Of a stretch of DNA of 27,658 bases, positions 1-6,994 are shown piece by piece. Origin of the DNA: VRUE01 sp044867645 (GTDB lineage: Bacteria > Actinomycetota > Thermoleophilia > Solirubrobacterales > 70-9); contig JBIOVI010000023.1 in NCBI GenBank assembly GCA_044867645.1, positions 1 through 27,658 on the forward strand, in the 5' to 3' direction. Within the stretch, counting starts at the first letter, position 1. Every line of letters begins with the position of its first letter. The notes under the pieces are model-generated. The model saw nothing but the letters and a program-made list of their open reading frames with translations, was not told the DNA's origin and made no database searches. The position numbers and the translations under genes were made by a program.

Positions 1-28
1 GGCTCGCGTTCGCGAGGAGTTCCCGCCG
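1..28 (-). repeat. hairpin core of a palindromic element at the 3' end of nuoJ (truncated)
   Basis: On the plus strand CTCGC (3-7), loop GTTC (8-11) and GCGAG (12-16) form a hairpin followed by GAGTT (17-21) and the start of a GC-rich flank. The same layout (CCCGC, TTTC, GCGGG, GAGTT) occurs at 2834-2852 in nuoG. The stem differences are paired (C/T in one arm, G/A in the other), so the stem is preserved. GG at 1-2 could pair with CC at 22-23, as in the nuoG element; the rest of the left arm is outside the window. Confidence 0.55.
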
Positions 29-560
29 AGGCCGGTGCCGGTGCGCCCTCGACAGCGACCTTTCTCTTGTCGGCGAGGACGATTGCCCCTACCGCTGCGA
101 GCAGCAGCAGGATCGACGATGCCTCGAAGGGGACGAGGAACTTTTCCAGCAGTAGGTAGCCGATTGCGGCCGGGTCGCCGAAGCCGGCCTTGACGTCGGG
201 TCCGTCGTTGCCGAGCGCCAGCAGGGAGGAGCTGAGCACGGCGATCGCCAGCTCGACGAAGAGCGCGATGCCCAGCAGCGGGGCGAGGAAGCGCTGGCCG
301 GGAATCGGCTCCCAGGCCGACTCCTCGCCGCCGCCGACGTAGGCGACGACGAAGACGTAGAGGACCATCACGGCGCCGGCGTAGACGACCACCTGCGCGG
401 CGGCGACGAAGGCCGCGCTGAGCAGCAAAAAGAGGACGGCGAGCGAGAAGAGATGGACGATCAGGGCCAGCACGCCGTAGAAGGGATTGCGCAGGGCGAT
501 TACGCCAATCGCGCCGCCGAGCGCCCCCAGCGCCGCAAGGAAGAAAAGGACCTCTTCCAT
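1..560 (-). CDS. nuoJ: NADH-quinone oxidoreductase subunit J (3' end outside window)
   Basis: Membrane subunit of complex I, part of the proton-translocating arm. Reading the minus strand from the ATG at 560 gives MEEVLFFLAALGALGGA, then a conserved block with RNPFYGVLALIVHLFSLAVLFLLL, the AAQVVVYAGAVMVLYVFVV segment typical of NuoJ (TM3, with the conserved YAGA), and later hydrophobic helices ending near LLLLAAVGAIVLADKRK. The frame is still open at base 1, so the C-terminus is missing. The start has GGAG nine bases upstream. The last visible residues are an Ala/Pro-rich tail ending GTPRERE, which is encoded by a hairpin core also found in nuoG. It is separated from nuoI by an oppositely oriented DUF4242 gene, so it and any downstream nuoK-N genes probably need their own promoter, which I could not pinpoint. 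Confidence 0.93.
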   Translation of the reverse strand, partial: MEEVLFFLAALGALGGAIGVIALRNPFYGVLALIVHLFSLAVLFLLLSAAFVAAAQVVVYAGAVMVLYVFVVAYVGGGEESAWEPIPGQRFLAPLLGIALFVELAIAVLSSSLLALGNDGPDVKAGFGDPAAIGYLLLEKFLVPFEASSILLLLAAVGAIVLADKRKVAVEGAPAPASAGTPRERE

Positions 561-581
561 CAGCTGGCGCTCCAACTCGGA

Positions 582-620
582 TTGACGATGCAACCGGGGT
601 GTGGTTGTGTGGAACCACAC
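582..620 (+). promoter_or_regulatory. candidate promoter and palindromic operator of the DUF4242 gene
   Basis: A perfect inverted repeat has arms GTGTGGTT (599-606) and AACCACAC (613-620) around a six-base spacer. A good -35 box TTGACG lies at 582-587. A 17-base spacer would put a weak -10 (TTGTGT) at 605-610, inside the palindrome. An operator overlapping -10 and transcription start would suit repression. The site also lies 39 bases upstream of nuoJ, so it could affect both genes. The regulator is unknown. Confidence 0.5.
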
Positions 621-646
621 TCGCCCCACGCGAAGGAGGAGAAGGA

Positions 647-931
647 ATGGACACTTACGTGATCCTCAGGCGGCACGGTTGGCAGAGTCCGGCGGAGCTC
701 GAGCAGGCCGCGGAGCGATCCAGGCAGGTCGGCGATGAGGAGATGTCCGATGACATCAGCTGGATCCGCAGCTACGTCCTCGCGGAGGACGACGGCACCG
801 TCGGCACGGTCTGCGTCTATCGGGCATCGAGCGCCGATGCCGTTCGGGAGCACGCGAGCCGCGCGGGTCTTCCCGCCGACGAGGTCATCCCGGTTGCGGA
901 CACGGTCCTGGTGCGTCCCGACCCGGCCTAG
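647..931 (+). CDS. DUF4242 / SCO4226-type small protein
   Basis: A 94-residue protein, MDTYVILRRHGWQSPAEL..., with the DUF4242 pattern: an N-terminal beta strand, ISWIRSYVLAEDDG, a CVYRASSADAVREHASRAGLPADEV helix block and a final VLV strand. This ferredoxin-like dimeric fold is known from the nickel-binding SCO4226 protein; metal binding here is inference. The ATG at 647 is chosen because AAGGAGGAGAAGG directly precedes it, and the upstream in-frame GTG at 599 lies within the operator palindrome. It runs opposite to the nuo genes, converging on nuoI with eight bases between stops and diverging from nuoJ. Because it interrupts a normally contiguous nuoI-nuoJ junction, I infer an insertion or local inversion. 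Nothing ties it to complex I assembly except position. Confidence 0.85.
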   Translation: MDTYVILRRHGWQSPAELEQAAERSRQVGDEEMSDDISWIRSYVLAEDDGTVGTVCVYRASSADAVREHASRAGLPADEVIPVADTVLVRPDPA

Positions 932-939
932 ACCGACGC

Positions 940-1482
940 TCATTCGCCCTCGGCTTTCAGCGGCGTCCGCTCGAGCGGCTCGGCGAGCAGCATCTCCTTG
1001 GTGAAGATCAGGTTCTCGCGGTCGTAGTCGGCCATCTCGTAGTCGTGGCCCATCGTGATCGCGTCAAAGGGGCAGGCGATCTCGCAGTAGCCGCAGAAGA
1101 TGCAGCGCGAGAGGTTGATCTCGTAGACCGCGGCGTAGCGCTCGCCGGCCGAGACCCGCTCGCCGGGGATGTTCTCGGCGGCGACGACGCGGATGCAATC
1201 GGCCGGGCAGGCGGCGGCGCAGAGCGAGCAGCCGACGCACTTCTCCAGCCCGGTGTCCTCGAACTTGTGAAGTTTGTGACGGCCCCGGAAGCGCGGGTAG
1301 ACGGGCGTCTTCTCCTCCGGATACTGGATCGTCAGCGGACCCTCGATCAGCCGCGCCATCGTCGTCTTCAGCCCGCGCAGGGTCTCGCCGAAGGCACGGT
1401 AGGCACCGCCGACCCCGCCCGGCTCCGGCCCCCGCTGGACCTCGACCACGTCCTGGTCCTTGAGATAGGGGAACTCACTCAC
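940..1482 (-). CDS. nuoI: NADH-quinone oxidoreductase subunit I
   Basis: Peripheral-arm iron-sulfur subunit of complex I (180 residues). Two 8Fe ferredoxin motifs are seen: C82-x2-C85-x2-C88-x3-C92-P and C127-x2-C130-x2-C133-x3-C137-P, ligands of clusters N6a and N6b. The preceding amphipathic segment (LIEGPLTIQYPEEK, then a PRFRGRHKL block) is typical of NuoI. The start is GTG at 1482 and overlaps the nuoH stop by four bases (GTGA), implying translational coupling. The C-terminal region (KEMLLAEPLERTPLKAEGE) is short. It is the last nuo gene before the reversed DUF4242 gene. Confidence 0.97.
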   Translation of the reverse strand: MSEFPYLKDQDVVEVQRGPEPGGVGGAYRAFGETLRGLKTTMARLIEGPLTIQYPEEKTPVYPRFRGRHKLHKFEDTGLEKCVGCSLCAAACPADCIRVVAAENIPGERVSAGERYAAVYEINLSRCIFCGYCEIACPFDAITMGHDYEMADYDRENLIFTKEMLLAEPLERTPLKAEGE

Positions 1483-2477
1483 GTGACCACCACCAGGACC
1501 GCGGTGACGAGGACGTTCAGCGTCGCCAGCGGCAGCAGCACCTTCCAGCCGAGGCTCATCAACTGGTCGTAGCGCAGCCGCGGCAGCGTCGCCCGCACCC
1601 AGATGAAGACGAGGATCAGGCCCATGATCTTGGCCAGCATCCAGATCGGGTCGAGCCAGCCCGGTCCCGGCCCCATCCAGCCGCCGAGGAAGACCGCCGC
1701 GGCGATCCCGGACACGACCAGGATCTCCATGTATTCGACCAGGAGGAAGCTGCCGAAGCGCATCCCGCCGTACTCGGTCATGAAACCCTGCACGAGTTCG
1801 GCGTCGGCCTCCGGCATGTCGAACGGGGTGCGGTTGGTCTCGGCGAAACCGGCCAGCATGAAGATCAGGAAGCCGACGAACTGGGGCACGATGAACCAGA
1901 TCGCCCCCTGCGCCTCGACCAGGTCGACCAGCGAGAGCGAGCCACCCATGATGATCGCGCCGAGCAGCGCCAGTCCCATCGCCACCTCGTAGGAGATCAG
2001 CTGGGCAGCGCCGCGCATCGCGCCGAGCAGGCTGTATTTGGAGCCGGAGGACCAGCCACCGAGCAGGACCCCGTAGAAGGCGATCGAGCCGACGGCGAAG
2101 AAGTAGAGGATGCCGATCGGGACGTCGATCCCGTAGAGGCCGACGCCGTCCTGGACATTGCCCCAGGGGATGATCGCCAGGGCGAGGACGCCGGAGAGGA
2201 CCGGCAGCAGCGGCCCGAGCACGAACAGCGTGCGGATCGCGTTGTCGGGCCGGAACGACTCCTTGCCGAGTAGCTTGCCGACGTCGGCAAGCGGTTGCAG
2301 GATGCCGAAGGGTCCCACCCGGTTGGGCCCGTAGCGATGCTGGAAGCGGCCGATCAGCTTGCGCTCCAGGACCGTCATCAGCGGCAGGATGCCGAAGATC
2401 ACCGCGAAGATCACCAGCGACTTGACGATCATGATCCAGGTCGCTTCGACGAACTGGGTGTCGGCGAGGGGCAGCAT
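1479..2477 (-). CDS. nuoH: NADH-quinone oxidoreductase subunit H
   Basis: Membrane subunit of complex I that joins the peripheral arm and forms much of the quinone cavity (332 residues, a normal length). The diagnostic N-terminal block is present: ERKLIGRFQHRYGPNRVGP followed by GILQPLADVGKLLGKE. The later loop ETNRTPFDMPEADAELVQG, followed by TEYGGMRFGSFLLVEY, carries the conserved acidic residues of the quinone-chamber region. Hydrophobic segments fit about eight transmembrane helices. The start ATG at 2477 shares one base with the nuoG stop (TGATG). A second Met at residue 16 is possible but less likely because the first sits in the coupled position. Confidence 0.97.
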   Translation of the reverse strand: MLPLADTQFVEATWIMIVKSLVIFAVIFGILPLMTVLERKLIGRFQHRYGPNRVGPFGILQPLADVGKLLGKESFRPDNAIRTLFVLGPLLPVLSGVLALAIIPWGNVQDGVGLYGIDVPIGILYFFAVGSIAFYGVLLGGWSSGSKYSLLGAMRGAAQLISYEVAMGLALLGAIIMGGSLSLVDLVEAQGAIWFIVPQFVGFLIFMLAGFAETNRTPFDMPEADAELVQGFMTEYGGMRFGSFLLVEYMEILVVSGIAAAVFLGGWMGPGPGWLDPIWMLAKIMGLILVFIWVRATLPRLRYDQLMSLGWKVLLPLATLNVLVTAVLVVVT

Positions 2478-4948
2478 CAGCTGGCGGCTTTCTCGATCGT
2501 CACGCTGACCGGCGAGCCGTTGAGCAACCCGTTCGCGTTGTCCTCAGCAGTTCCCTCGATCAGGAAGCAAACACCCTGCTGCACCCGCTCCCGAATCGTC
2601 ACCCGCGCGCGGACGGTCGTGCCATTTTGCGAGACGTTGACCTCGTCACCGCTGCTCAGCTGCAAGCGCTCGGCATCGGACAACGAAAGCTCCACCCGCT
2701 GCTGCGGCTGCAGGAACTTCAGCGGCGGATTCAGCTCGGTGATCGGGCCGGCCCAGAGATCTCGGTAGGTCCCGAGGACGAGCGATCCGCCGTTACTCGC
2801 CGAGGGGTGGGCGCCGGGCACAGGGTCCCCAGGCCCGCTTTCGCGGGGAGTTCCTGGGGACCCTGCACCCGACGCCCCCTCCGAGACGGTTACGGCGTCG
2901 GAGCTGGGAAGGGCTGATGCCGCGTCGCGGTCCTGCCAGCGCACTCCCCTGCCTGCAATCTCTGCATCGTCGATACCCGCGTAGAAGGGGACCGCATCGG
3001 CTAGCGCTGCGAGCGCCGAGGGCTGGGAGGTCACACCAGTGTCATGCCCAAGAGCCAGGGCCAGCTCCGCAAGGACGCCCCAGTTGGGGCGGATCTCGCC
3101 GGGGCGAGAAGCACTTGGCCTTACCCGCTGCAGTCGTCCATCGGGATGGGCGATGGTTCCGTCTTTCTCTGCGTGAGTCTCCAGGGGAAAGACGACGTCG
3201 GCCATGGCCGTGGTCGCGTTCTCGAAGGTCGAGAAGACGACAAGGTGGTCTGCTGCCGCCAACGCTCGCTTCCAAGCTTCCGTGTCCGGGAAGTCGCGCA
3301 GCGGATCTGCGCCGAAGAGGAGGAGGGTCTTCAGCTCGCCGGACTCGAGGGCCTCGCGGATCTGCTCGGTGCTCTTGCCCGCGGGAACCTCGGAGAAGCC
3401 CGGGCCGGCATCTGGGAGGCAGCCGGCCTCGCGCAGGCCACGGGCGTTGGTTACGTCGGGGATCTCGAGTAGGCCGCTGCCGTCCTTGCCGGCCAGGTCG
3501 AGGGCGGTGGCTACGTCGAGCATGGCGGCCGTCGCTTCCTCGCCCTCGCGGCCGATGCGCTCGCCCCAGAGGATCACGATCCGCTCGGCGTCCTTGAGCA
3601 CATCGGCCACTGAAGAGGCGCTGCCGCTCTCGCTGCCGAGGCGCAGGGAGGCCGAGAGCTCGGCGAGGAAGGCGGTGGCGCCGCCGGGGGCGTAGCGGGT
3701 GACTGCCTGGGCGCCGCCGTCGAGCGTCGTCGGGCGGTCGGTGGCGAGTGCCAGCTTGGCGCCGTTGCGGCGCATCGCCTTGCGGATCCGCAGGTCGAGG
3801 ATCGGTGAGCTATGCAGCGGGTCGGAGCCGACGACGAGGATCGCGTCGGCCTCGTCGAGGTCGCGGACCCGGGCCGAGACGTCGGGTTGGGCGAGGCACA
3901 GCAGCGTGCCGCGGCTCGGGCCGCCGGAGATGCGCGACTCGACGTGCGGCGAGTCGAGCGCCTCGCGCATGATGCGCTGGACCAGGTAGCCCTCCTCGTT
4001 GGAGGCGTCGCCGACGATCGCCGCCGCCGTGCCCCCGCCGGTCTTCAGCCCCGCGGCGGCTTTGGCGATCGCCTCGTCCCACGAGATAGGGCCGCCGCGC
4101 AGGCGCGGTCCGCTGACCCGCTCCTCCGCGGCGAACATCTCGAAGCCGTAGCGGCCGCGGTCGCAGAGCCAGCCGTCGTCGACGTCGGGGTTGTCGCGAG
4201 CGATCACCCGCTTCACCTGCTCGTCGCGCACGGTGAAGCTGACGTTGCACTGGCTCGGGCAGAGCGTGCAGACCGAGCCCGCTTGCTCGATGTCCCAGGG
4301 CCGGGCGCGGAAGCGGTAGGTGTAGCTGGTCAGCGCCCCGACCGGGCAGAGGTCGGTGATGTTGCCGTGGAAGGGGTCGACGTAGGGGCGGTCGTCGAAG
4401 GTGCCGACGAAGGTGCGGTCGCCGCGCTCCAGAAGCTGCAGCTGGGAGTCCTCGGATACCTCCTGGCTGAAGCGGACGCAGCGGTAGCAGAGGATGCAGC
4501 GCTCGCGGTCGATCGCGACCAGGGGGGAGAGCTCGATCGGCTTCTCGAAGTGCCTCTTCTGATCGGTCATGCGGCTCTTGCCAGGCCCCCAGCCCATCGA
4601 GATGTCCTGCAGCGGGCACTCGCCCCCTTTGTCGCAGACGGGGCAGTCGAGCGGGTGGTTGACGAGCAGGAACTCGACCACGGCGCTCTGCGCGTGTTTG
4701 ACCTGGTCGGTGCGAGTGTGGACGACCATCCCGTCGCGGACCGGGGTCGAGCAGGACGTCTGCAGTTTCGGGATCCCCTCGATCTCGACCAGGCACATGC
4801 GGCAGGCGCCGACCGGGTCGCCGAGTTTGGGCTCGTAACAGAAGACCGGGATCTCGACGTCGCCGCGCTTCGCCGCGTCGTGCAGCATCTCGCCCTCGGT
4901 CGCGCCGACCTCGCGGCCGTCGATCACGATCGTCACGTCTCTACTCAT
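2477..4948 (-). CDS. nuoG: NADH-quinone oxidoreductase subunit G
   Basis: The large iron-sulfur subunit (823 residues). Clusters visible in order: 2Fe-2S with C37, C49, C52, C66; N5 with H98, C102, C105, C111; N4 with C151, C154, C157, C201; and the N7 motif C227, C230, C234, C262, which some NuoG proteins lack. Residues after about 270 form a molybdopterin-oxidoreductase-like domain, and the last 100 or so a molydopterin-binding-like beta domain (LVLGTYRDLWAGP onward). The start MSRDVTIVIDG at 4948 overlaps the nuoF stop by four bases (ATGA); the open frame upstream of it is an out-of-frame shadow of nuoF. Residues about 691-714, between the last two domains, are a Gly/Pro/Ser-rich insertion coded by a large palindrome, so this linker is probably a tolerated insert. 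Confidence 0.97.
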   Translation of the reverse strand: MSRDVTIVIDGREVGATEGEMLHDAAKRGDVEIPVFCYEPKLGDPVGACRMCLVEIEGIPKLQTSCSTPVRDGMVVHTRTDQVKHAQSAVVEFLLVNHPLDCPVCDKGGECPLQDISMGWGPGKSRMTDQKRHFEKPIELSPLVAIDRERCILCYRCVRFSQEVSEDSQLQLLERGDRTFVGTFDDRPYVDPFHGNITDLCPVGALTSYTYRFRARPWDIEQAGSVCTLCPSQCNVSFTVRDEQVKRVIARDNPDVDDGWLCDRGRYGFEMFAAEERVSGPRLRGGPISWDEAIAKAAAGLKTGGGTAAAIVGDASNEEGYLVQRIMREALDSPHVESRISGGPSRGTLLCLAQPDVSARVRDLDEADAILVVGSDPLHSSPILDLRIRKAMRRNGAKLALATDRPTTLDGGAQAVTRYAPGGATAFLAELSASLRLGSESGSASSVADVLKDAERIVILWGERIGREGEEATAAMLDVATALDLAGKDGSGLLEIPDVTNARGLREAGCLPDAGPGFSEVPAGKSTEQIREALESGELKTLLLFGADPLRDFPDTEAWKRALAAADHLVVFSTFENATTAMADVVFPLETHAEKDGTIAHPDGRLQRVRPSASRPGEIRPNWGVLAELALALGHDTGVTSQPSALAALADAVPFYAGIDDAEIAGRGVRWQDRDAASALPSSDAVTVSEGASGAGSPGTPRESGPGDPVPGAHPSASNGGSLVLGTYRDLWAGPITELNPPLKFLQPQQRVELSLSDAERLQLSSGDEVNVSQNGTTVRARVTIRERVQQGVCFLIEGTAEDNANGLLNGSPVSVTIEKAAS
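2809..2877 (-). repeat. palindromic element read in frame inside nuoG
   Basis: The arms 2809-2833 and 2853-2877 are reverse complements at 22 of 25 positions; the inner 13 (CAGGGTCCCCAGG and its complement) are perfect. Between them sit a hairpin CCCGC-TTTC-GCGGG (2834-2847) and an unpaired GAGTT (2848-2852). The element codes for a Gly/Pro/Ser-rich linker around residues 691-714 of NuoG, including GTPRE, which also appears at the visible NuoJ C-terminus from the matching core. A plain terminator is unlikely because the element is inside a gene followed by nuoH and nuoI. Confidence 0.75.
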
Positions 4949-6288
4949 GCCGCCCCCGATAGGGCACCCGCCGCCCCCGGACGCGGGAGCACAGGCGAAT
5001 CCATATCCGATTCCTTCGCCTCTGCGGGAGCAGAGGAGGCGGCGTTTATGACGTCCTCGAACTCGTCGCGGAACTTGCGCACCATCGCCCCGACCGGCAT
5101 CGCCATCGAGTCGCCGAGAACGCAGAGGCAGTGGCCGATGATGTTCTCCTGCACCGAGGCGACGATGTCGAGGTCCATCGGCGTCGCCTCGCCGCGCACC
5201 ACCCGCTCCAGCATCTTCACCGTCCAGTTGGTGCCCTCCCTGCACGGCGTGCACTTGCCGCAGGACTCGTGGTGGTAGAAGCGAGCCGTGCGCAGCGCCA
5301 TGTGCGGGATCGAGACGCTGTCGTCGGCGACGATGATCGAGCCCGAGCCGAGCATCGAACCCGCCTCGGCCATCGCCTCGAAGGAGTAGGGCAGGTCGAG
5401 GCCCTCCTCGGCGGCGAGGACGGGGGAGGAGGAGCCGCCGGGATAGAAGGCCTTGACCTTGTGTCCCTCGAGCGGGCCGCCGGCCAGTTCGTAGATCAGC
5501 TCGCGGGTTGGGATTCCCAGCTCGACCTCGTAGTTGCCGGGTCGCCGCACGCAGCCGGAGACAGAGACCACCTTGGTGCCCGGCGACTGCTCGGTGCCGA
5601 AGCCGCGGAACCACTCCGCCCCGTGGGCGACGATCCGGGGCACGTTGGCGAGGGTCTCGACGTTGTTGATCAGGGTCGGTCCGCCGTAGAGGCCCTGCAC
5701 GGCGGGGAAGGGCGGCTTCAGCCGCGGGTTTCCCCGCTTGCCCTCGAGCGCGTCGAGCAGCGCCGTCTCCTCGCCGCAGATGTAGGCGCCGGCGCCGCGG
5801 TGGACGATCAGCTCGAGGTCGCGCCGGCTGCCGAGGATGTCCTTGCCCAGGTAGCCCGCCTCGTAGGCTTCGGCGACGGCGGCGTCGAGGATGTCGGCCT
5901 GCAGGTCGTACTCGCCGCGAATGAAGATGAACGCGTGGCCGGCGTCGGCGGCGATCGCGGCGATCGCGATCCCCTCGATCAGCTGGTGCGGGTTGCGCTG
6001 CATCAGCTCGCGGTCCTTGAAGGCCCCCGGCTCGGACTCGTCCGCGTTGCAGCAGAGGTACTTCTGCATGTCGCCGCGCGGCAGGAAGGATGCCTTTTTG
6101 CCCATCGAGAAGCCGGCGCCGCCACGGCCGCGCAGGCCGGACTCTTCGAGCTCCTTGAGGATCTCCTCGGCCTCCAGCTCGCGGTAGGCCTTCTCCAGCG
6201 TCGCGTAGCCGCCGTAGCCCTTGTAGCCGTCGATGGTGCGCAGCGCCGGGTCCTCGGCGTGCTCGAGCAGGAGGCGCGTCTCAGGCAT
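4945..6288 (-). CDS. nuoF: NADH-quinone oxidoreductase subunit F
   Basis: The NADH- and FMN-binding subunit (447 residues) where NADH is oxidised. Visible motifs: GRGGAGF at 54-60 (nucleotide loop), a GAGAYICGEETALL block at about 165-178 (FMN/NADH site), NNVETLANV at 208-216, and the N3 4Fe-4S motif C343-x2-C346-x2-C349, with C389 before VLGD as the fourth ligand. The start ATG at 6288 (MPETRLLLEHAEDP) follows GGAGG with good spacing and overlaps nuoE by eight bases; the longer open frame upstream is out-of-frame nuoE sequence. After residue 415 the C-terminus carries a low-complexity Ala/Pro tail. The stop overlaps the nuoG start. Confidence 0.97.
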   Translation of the reverse strand: MPETRLLLEHAEDPALRTIDGYKGYGGYATLEKAYRELEAEEILKELEESGLRGRGGAGFSMGKKASFLPRGDMQKYLCCNADESEPGAFKDRELMQRNPHQLIEGIAIAAIAADAGHAFIFIRGEYDLQADILDAAVAEAYEAGYLGKDILGSRRDLELIVHRGAGAYICGEETALLDALEGKRGNPRLKPPFPAVQGLYGGPTLINNVETLANVPRIVAHGAEWFRGFGTEQSPGTKVVSVSGCVRRPGNYEVELGIPTRELIYELAGGPLEGHKVKAFYPGGSSSPVLAAEEGLDLPYSFEAMAEAGSMLGSGSIIVADDSVSIPHMALRTARFYHHESCGKCTPCREGTNWTVKMLERVVRGEATPMDLDIVASVQENIIGHCLCVLGDSMAMPVGAMVRKFRDEFEDVINAASSAPAEAKESDMDSPVLPRPGAAGALSGAA

Positions 6289-6895
6289 CGCCGCCTCCGT
6301 TCGCGCCAGCGTCGCCGGCAAGCGGCCGCCTCGCCAGCGCCTTGCCGGGCAGTACGTCTTTGCCCGCGAGCAGCTGGTCGATCGCGCTCCTCGCCTCACT
6401 GGGCTCCAGTGGGCCGAAGTAGCGCTCGTCGATGGAGGCCATCGGCGCGATGTCGCAGGCGCCCAGGCACTCGAAGCCGGTGACGAACACATCGTCCTGG
6501 TCCTCGCAAGCGCTACGGAAGGCGTCGAGCAGCTCGTCGCCGCCGCGCATCCAGCAGCTGATGTTGGTGCAGACGGCCACTTTGTGGCTGCCGACCGGCT
6601 CGGTGTGGAGCAGGTCGTAGAAGCTCGCCACCGACTCCAGGTAGGCGGGCGTCACCCGCATCGCCGCCGCCGCCTGCCGGATTCCGTCCGGGGTGCACCA
6701 GCCGTAGAGCCGCTGCACCGCCCACAGCGCCGGGATCGAGACCGAGTGGCGGTCGGGGTAGCGCGACATCAGGGTTTCGATCCGCTCGCGCAGCTCAGGA
6801 GGACAATCCACCTCATGGAGCTCAGGAATCTGCTCAGGAGAGCGGTCTGGAACCCGACCCTTACTTACGGCCGGGTCGACCGGGAAGTCAACCAT
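6281..6895 (-). CDS. nuoE: NADH-quinone oxidoreductase subunit E
   Basis: Thioredoxin-like 2Fe-2S subunit (204 residues from the chosen start). Cluster N1a ligands are C109, C114, C143 and C147 (CTNISC and CLGAC). The N-terminal helical bundle (IPALWAVQRLYGW, then VTPAYLESVASFY) is typical. I choose ATG 6895 because GGGAGAA precedes it with proper spacing. An in-frame ATG at 6988 would add 31 residues of Gly/Pro/Thr-rich sequence coded across a palindromic element, unlike NuoE N-termini; AAGGG just before that ATG makes it possible but less likely. The C-terminal 20 residues are Gly/Ala-rich. The stop overlaps nuoF. Confidence 0.95.
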   Translation of the reverse strand: MVDFPVDPAVSKGRVPDRSPEQIPELHEVDCPPELRERIETLMSRYPDRHSVSIPALWAVQRLYGWCTPDGIRQAAAAMRVTPAYLESVASFYDLLHTEPVGSHKVAVCTNISCWMRGGDELLDAFRSACEDQDDVFVTGFECLGACDIAPMASIDERYFGPLEPSEARSAIDQLLAGKDVLPGKALARRPLAGDAGANGGGDA

Positions 6896-6917
6896 TGACG
6901 TTTCTCCCGTGGGTGGT

Positions 6918-6963
6918 GCGGGGGTGCCATCCCCGGCGGGTGAGCCGGGGTTGGTTCCCCCGC
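6918..6963 (-). repeat. palindromic element at the nuoD-nuoE junction
   Basis: The outer arms GCGGGGG (6918-6924) and CCCCCGC (6957-6963) and the inner arms CCCCGGC (6931-6937) and GCCGGGG (6944-6950) are perfect. An additional CCA/TGG pairing lies between them, and the loop is six bases. It lies in the 99-base gap between nuoD and the chosen nuoE start. A GC-rich stem here could modulate the relative expression of nuoD and nuoE, or it may be another copy of the palindrome type found inside nuoG and nuoC. There is no U-run, so a terminator is unlikely. Confidence 0.55.
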
Positions 6964-6994
6964 GACAGGACCCGCGGGCCGGCGCCATGACCCT

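Noticed and set aside
3812..5278. Long plus-strand open frame (488 codons) opposite nuoG/nuoF
   Set aside because: It is antisense to well-conserved NuoG and NuoF sequence, has low-complexity Ala/Arg/Asp composition and no recognisable motif; such frames are normal in high-GC DNA.
4949..5614. Extension of nuoG upstream of 4948 in the same frame
   Set aside because: These residues are out-of-frame nuoF sequence; NuoG homology begins at MSRDVTIVIDG and the ATGA overlap supports that start.
6896..6988. 31-residue N-terminal extension of NuoE
   Set aside because: Gly/Pro-rich, coded across a palindrome, not typical of NuoE, and a better ribosome site precedes ATG 6895. Kept as a possibility only.
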